A DNA stretch of 64,000 nucleotides, taken from NCBI RefSeq assembly GCF_003590095.1, contig NC_039479.1:7626001-7690000 (forward strand), written 5' to 3'. The stretch comes from Trichoplusia ni. Lineage: Eukaryota > Arthropoda > Insecta > Lepidoptera > Noctuidae. Shown here piece by piece: positions 61,301 to 64,000 of this stretch. Position 1 is the first letter of the stretch, and every line of letters begins with the position of its first letter. The translations under genes and the position numbers were made by a program. The notes under the pieces were generated by a model that saw nothing but the letters and a program-made list of their open reading frames with translations, had not been told where the DNA came from and made no database searches.

Positions 61301-64000
61301 AAGTGATTTTTATTTACTGAGTCATTATATTATTTGAAACTTAAATGTTTTCGTCTAATAAGACGCGACTAAAAAACTTTTATTTTCAGGAGGCTTAAGA
61401 ACCCTTTAAATTTCCACAGAAGCCATTTTCCTCTTGTAAGACTCCGATGTTCCTAAAAGTAATAATTAAAAAACTTAGGAAACATTAAATCTTGCACTTA
61501 AGCCTCTTTTCAACTTAACAATTTAAGTTTAATTATTTACTTCAGTTTATTATTACGTAACATTTTCAATAATCTAGAAAACTTTCAAAATTTAGTTTTC
61601 TATCTATCTGAACCAAATAAGGAAGCTTAAAAACTAGCAATGCAGATGGCGACGATCAACATTTAAGCGATCCAATGTCTACCAGCAGAGATAAATAATT
61701 GAAGCCTTCCGGCCATGTTCTAGTTTTAGGAAACTGTTTTAAAAACATACTAGGTAGGTTAGGCCGTCCCAACCAGTGTAACACGAACCCTACCTCCGAC
61801 AGGCATCGCATTGATTTCAGAACTATTCGGGGATCGTTCTGACTGGACGTTCTCGAGTGAAGTGAGATTTTACATACTTTATATAGAATAGAAGCGAATC
61901 GAGAGAAGTTTAGACAACTGATAGAGCCTTAACTTTGCATGATAGTTCACAGTAGCTCACAGTAATGGAGAATTTATATTGGGAAGGGTGTTACGATAAG
62001 AACTCGATATAAAGTGATTTCTCCGACATTTGATTCGGGAAAAAAGAAAGTTTTTCCCACATCATTACGCTTTATCCAAACGTTCCAATCTTTCAATTGT
62101 GTTGGAAGTTTTGGTATTAAACAGTTTTTTGCGTGATAAATATGTGTTTAACGTAGTTTTCTGGAATCACGGTTGATTTTATCTGATCCTTCGACAGTCC
62201 AATTTAGATAGCAGTCATAATGTTGAAGGACATTTGCCTAAACGATAACAATGTAATCATCTTGAAAAGAACCCTACTACCACGCTTACTTTGACTGCTT
62301 ACTGGAATTTTAGTGCTGAAGTTTTTATCTAACGACAATATTTCCAGCCCACATCACTTACTCCTTGCAAGTCTTGTAAACTAGGATCAGCAATGATAAC
62401 CAAACCACCTAGCACTTAAGCTAGGTGTGTTCAAAAACTATTAGCTGTCTTGGAACTCGCATCGAAATTAGTTAGAAGTAGTAAATAGGATGAGGAAAAA
62501 GAGGATCTAACTTCTAAACTCCACATCCCAAAAATAAACTTTATGACACATAGTCCATTTGATACTATAATAGGTTGACATTTAGGGTAGCACTCCATTG
62601 CCATTGGTCAACCAGAACTGCCAGTCTCTCACTATACATCGTAAACGCTAACGTGCCATACCGGCCACTAGTAATTTCCTGGGAGCATAGTTAATTGTTT
62701 TCAGTGCTTAAATTACTGTGCTGTGACGACACATGCGAGCAGCGTTGATGATTAAATTGCTCGGTGATTTGTCAGAGATATTTATATGGTAATTGTGTGT
62801 TTAATTTTAAGCTGTGAGGTTGGTTCGTCATTCGAAAATGTTATGATGAGAGTATGCAATTTCGATATATGCGGTACTTTGTTTATTGATGATTTTATTT
62901 GTGAAACAAATTAGTAGTTAAATCACCGGTTAAATGCAAGTTGAATTAGCGACATCTATTTCTAAGGTTCCCAAGGAATGGCCTATAGAAAAAAAAAATG
63001 TGCTCCCATCAAATTGATGACCGTTTCCTAATGTCTTGATGTTTACTTTCATACTTTTTTGCCATAGCAACTGAACATACATCATCTCTGTAAATTTCAA
63101 CTGCCTAGCTATCAACATTTATGAGATACTGCTTGGTGACAGACAGGCTCACAGATGCATAAACAGCGGAGCCTTAGCAATATAATCGCGTTTCAATTAT
63201 CTGAACACTAAAAAATAATTCGTCACCTTACGTACATTCTGTTTGCCTCATATAATAATCTCGAATACTTTGCAGTCCACTTAAAATTGTTCTTCTTCAC
63301 AAGTTTAGTTCTTCAATAGGAACGACACAAATCACGAATTTACTGCTTGATACCTCTTGTCTTAACAAGCATATGTACCTTTACCTTACTACTCATCTTA
63401 CCAATAAAAAAAGAACTACAACTCTAATAAAATAACAAAAGCAGTACGCCACTTAACCCTCCCGTTGCCTGCGATGCCGGGGGCCTATCACCATGTTCTA
63501 ACCCAAGACAGTTTCAACTGTGGAAGAGAGATGCCCCTATACGCTATGTAGTGCTCTATCCTGCTTCCAAATCTGCGGATTAGAGGTGATGGTAGGTCCC
63601 CTGGATTGTAGTCGGTCGAGCTCGGGTCCAAACAAATTCACAGCGACGTAGCACTAGAGGGTTCATGCAATTTAACTTTTTACTGAACAGGAACAACTTT
63701 CTCTTTGTCTCCAGTTATTCGATTAAGTGTTGAAATCATAGTTTTTGTTGAATACTGATTTTTATTTTTGCTAGTGTTGATTTTATGTTTGAGTTTAAAT
63801 AATAATGAGGAATGTTTAAATTTAGTTATTATTGGTAAAGTGTTAAAGTAATTAGTATTGAACCTTTTTTCAATGGACCTTTATGGTTTAAGTAAAGTAT
63901 ATTTTTTGTACACTATTTAAAAGGTCTGAAATATTTCTTTGAACAAAGTAAACTTGGCCTTTAATTTGTTTTTATATCTACCAAACGTTAACATCTACAT
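58357..64000. other. right-hand intergenic flank
   Basis: No gene supported to the window end. CpG-richer patches: 59280-59420, 60050-60180, 61640-61860. A repeat relic at 62930-63190 (CTAGCTATCAACATTTATGA, ACTGCTTGGTGACAGACAGG, GGAGCCTTAGCAATA) is related to 17920-18050. A degenerate dispersed unit lies at 63525-63570. Open frames here are AT-biased and short. Confidence 0.45.

Overview
This window is AT-rich eukaryotic genomic DNA, almost certainly from a moth or butterfly (Lepidoptera). The evidence is intron-split coding sequence with GT/AG junctions, three kinds of tRNA-headed SINE, many short Helitron-like elements with the TC...CTAG ends common in Lepidoptera, and LINE tails ending in short tandem motifs. 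I recognise no bacterial or viral gene, no operon and no CRISPR array.

One gene can be assembled with confidence: a plus-strand heparan sulfate glucosamine 3-O-sulfotransferase of the 3-OST-1/5 type (insect Hs3st-A-like), at about 944-9155. Seven coding exons (944-1041, 3533-3701, 7041-7187, 7511-7726, 8068-8285, 8568-8725, 8950-9155) join with compatible phases into a protein of about 403 residues. It has a short N-terminal tail, one membrane span, a basic stem and a complete Golgi sulfotransferase domain. The last five exons are very well supported, the membrane-span exon is well supported, and the first exon is a good phase-matched prediction. The 3' UTR probably ends just after an AATAAA at 9963. 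At the left edge, 326-476 on the minus strand looks like the last coding exon of another, unidentified gene, with a poly(A) signal at 5-10.

The remaining 54 kb (about 10-64 kb) is a gene-poor flank. It holds scattered mobile-element debris: SINEs, Helitron-like copies, LINE 3' ends, foldback elements, and a tandem chimeric Helitron-like array at 40121-42402 whose units are nearly identical. It also holds a 1,866-bp Mutator-like (MULE) element at 49479-51344, with perfect 93-bp terminal inverted repeats, a perfect 8-bp target duplication and a minus-strand transposase remnant. Several non-repetitive patches with higher CpG and clustered homeodomain, POU or GATA-like motifs may be cis-regulatory, but this cannot be shown from one sequence.

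I found no clear undescribed multi-gene system. The items most worth checking are the MULE-like element, the chimeric Helitron array, a TTAA-flanked inverted-repeat element carrying a short coding fragment (54680-54969), a central domain apparently shared by three SINE families, and the antisense exon at the left edge.
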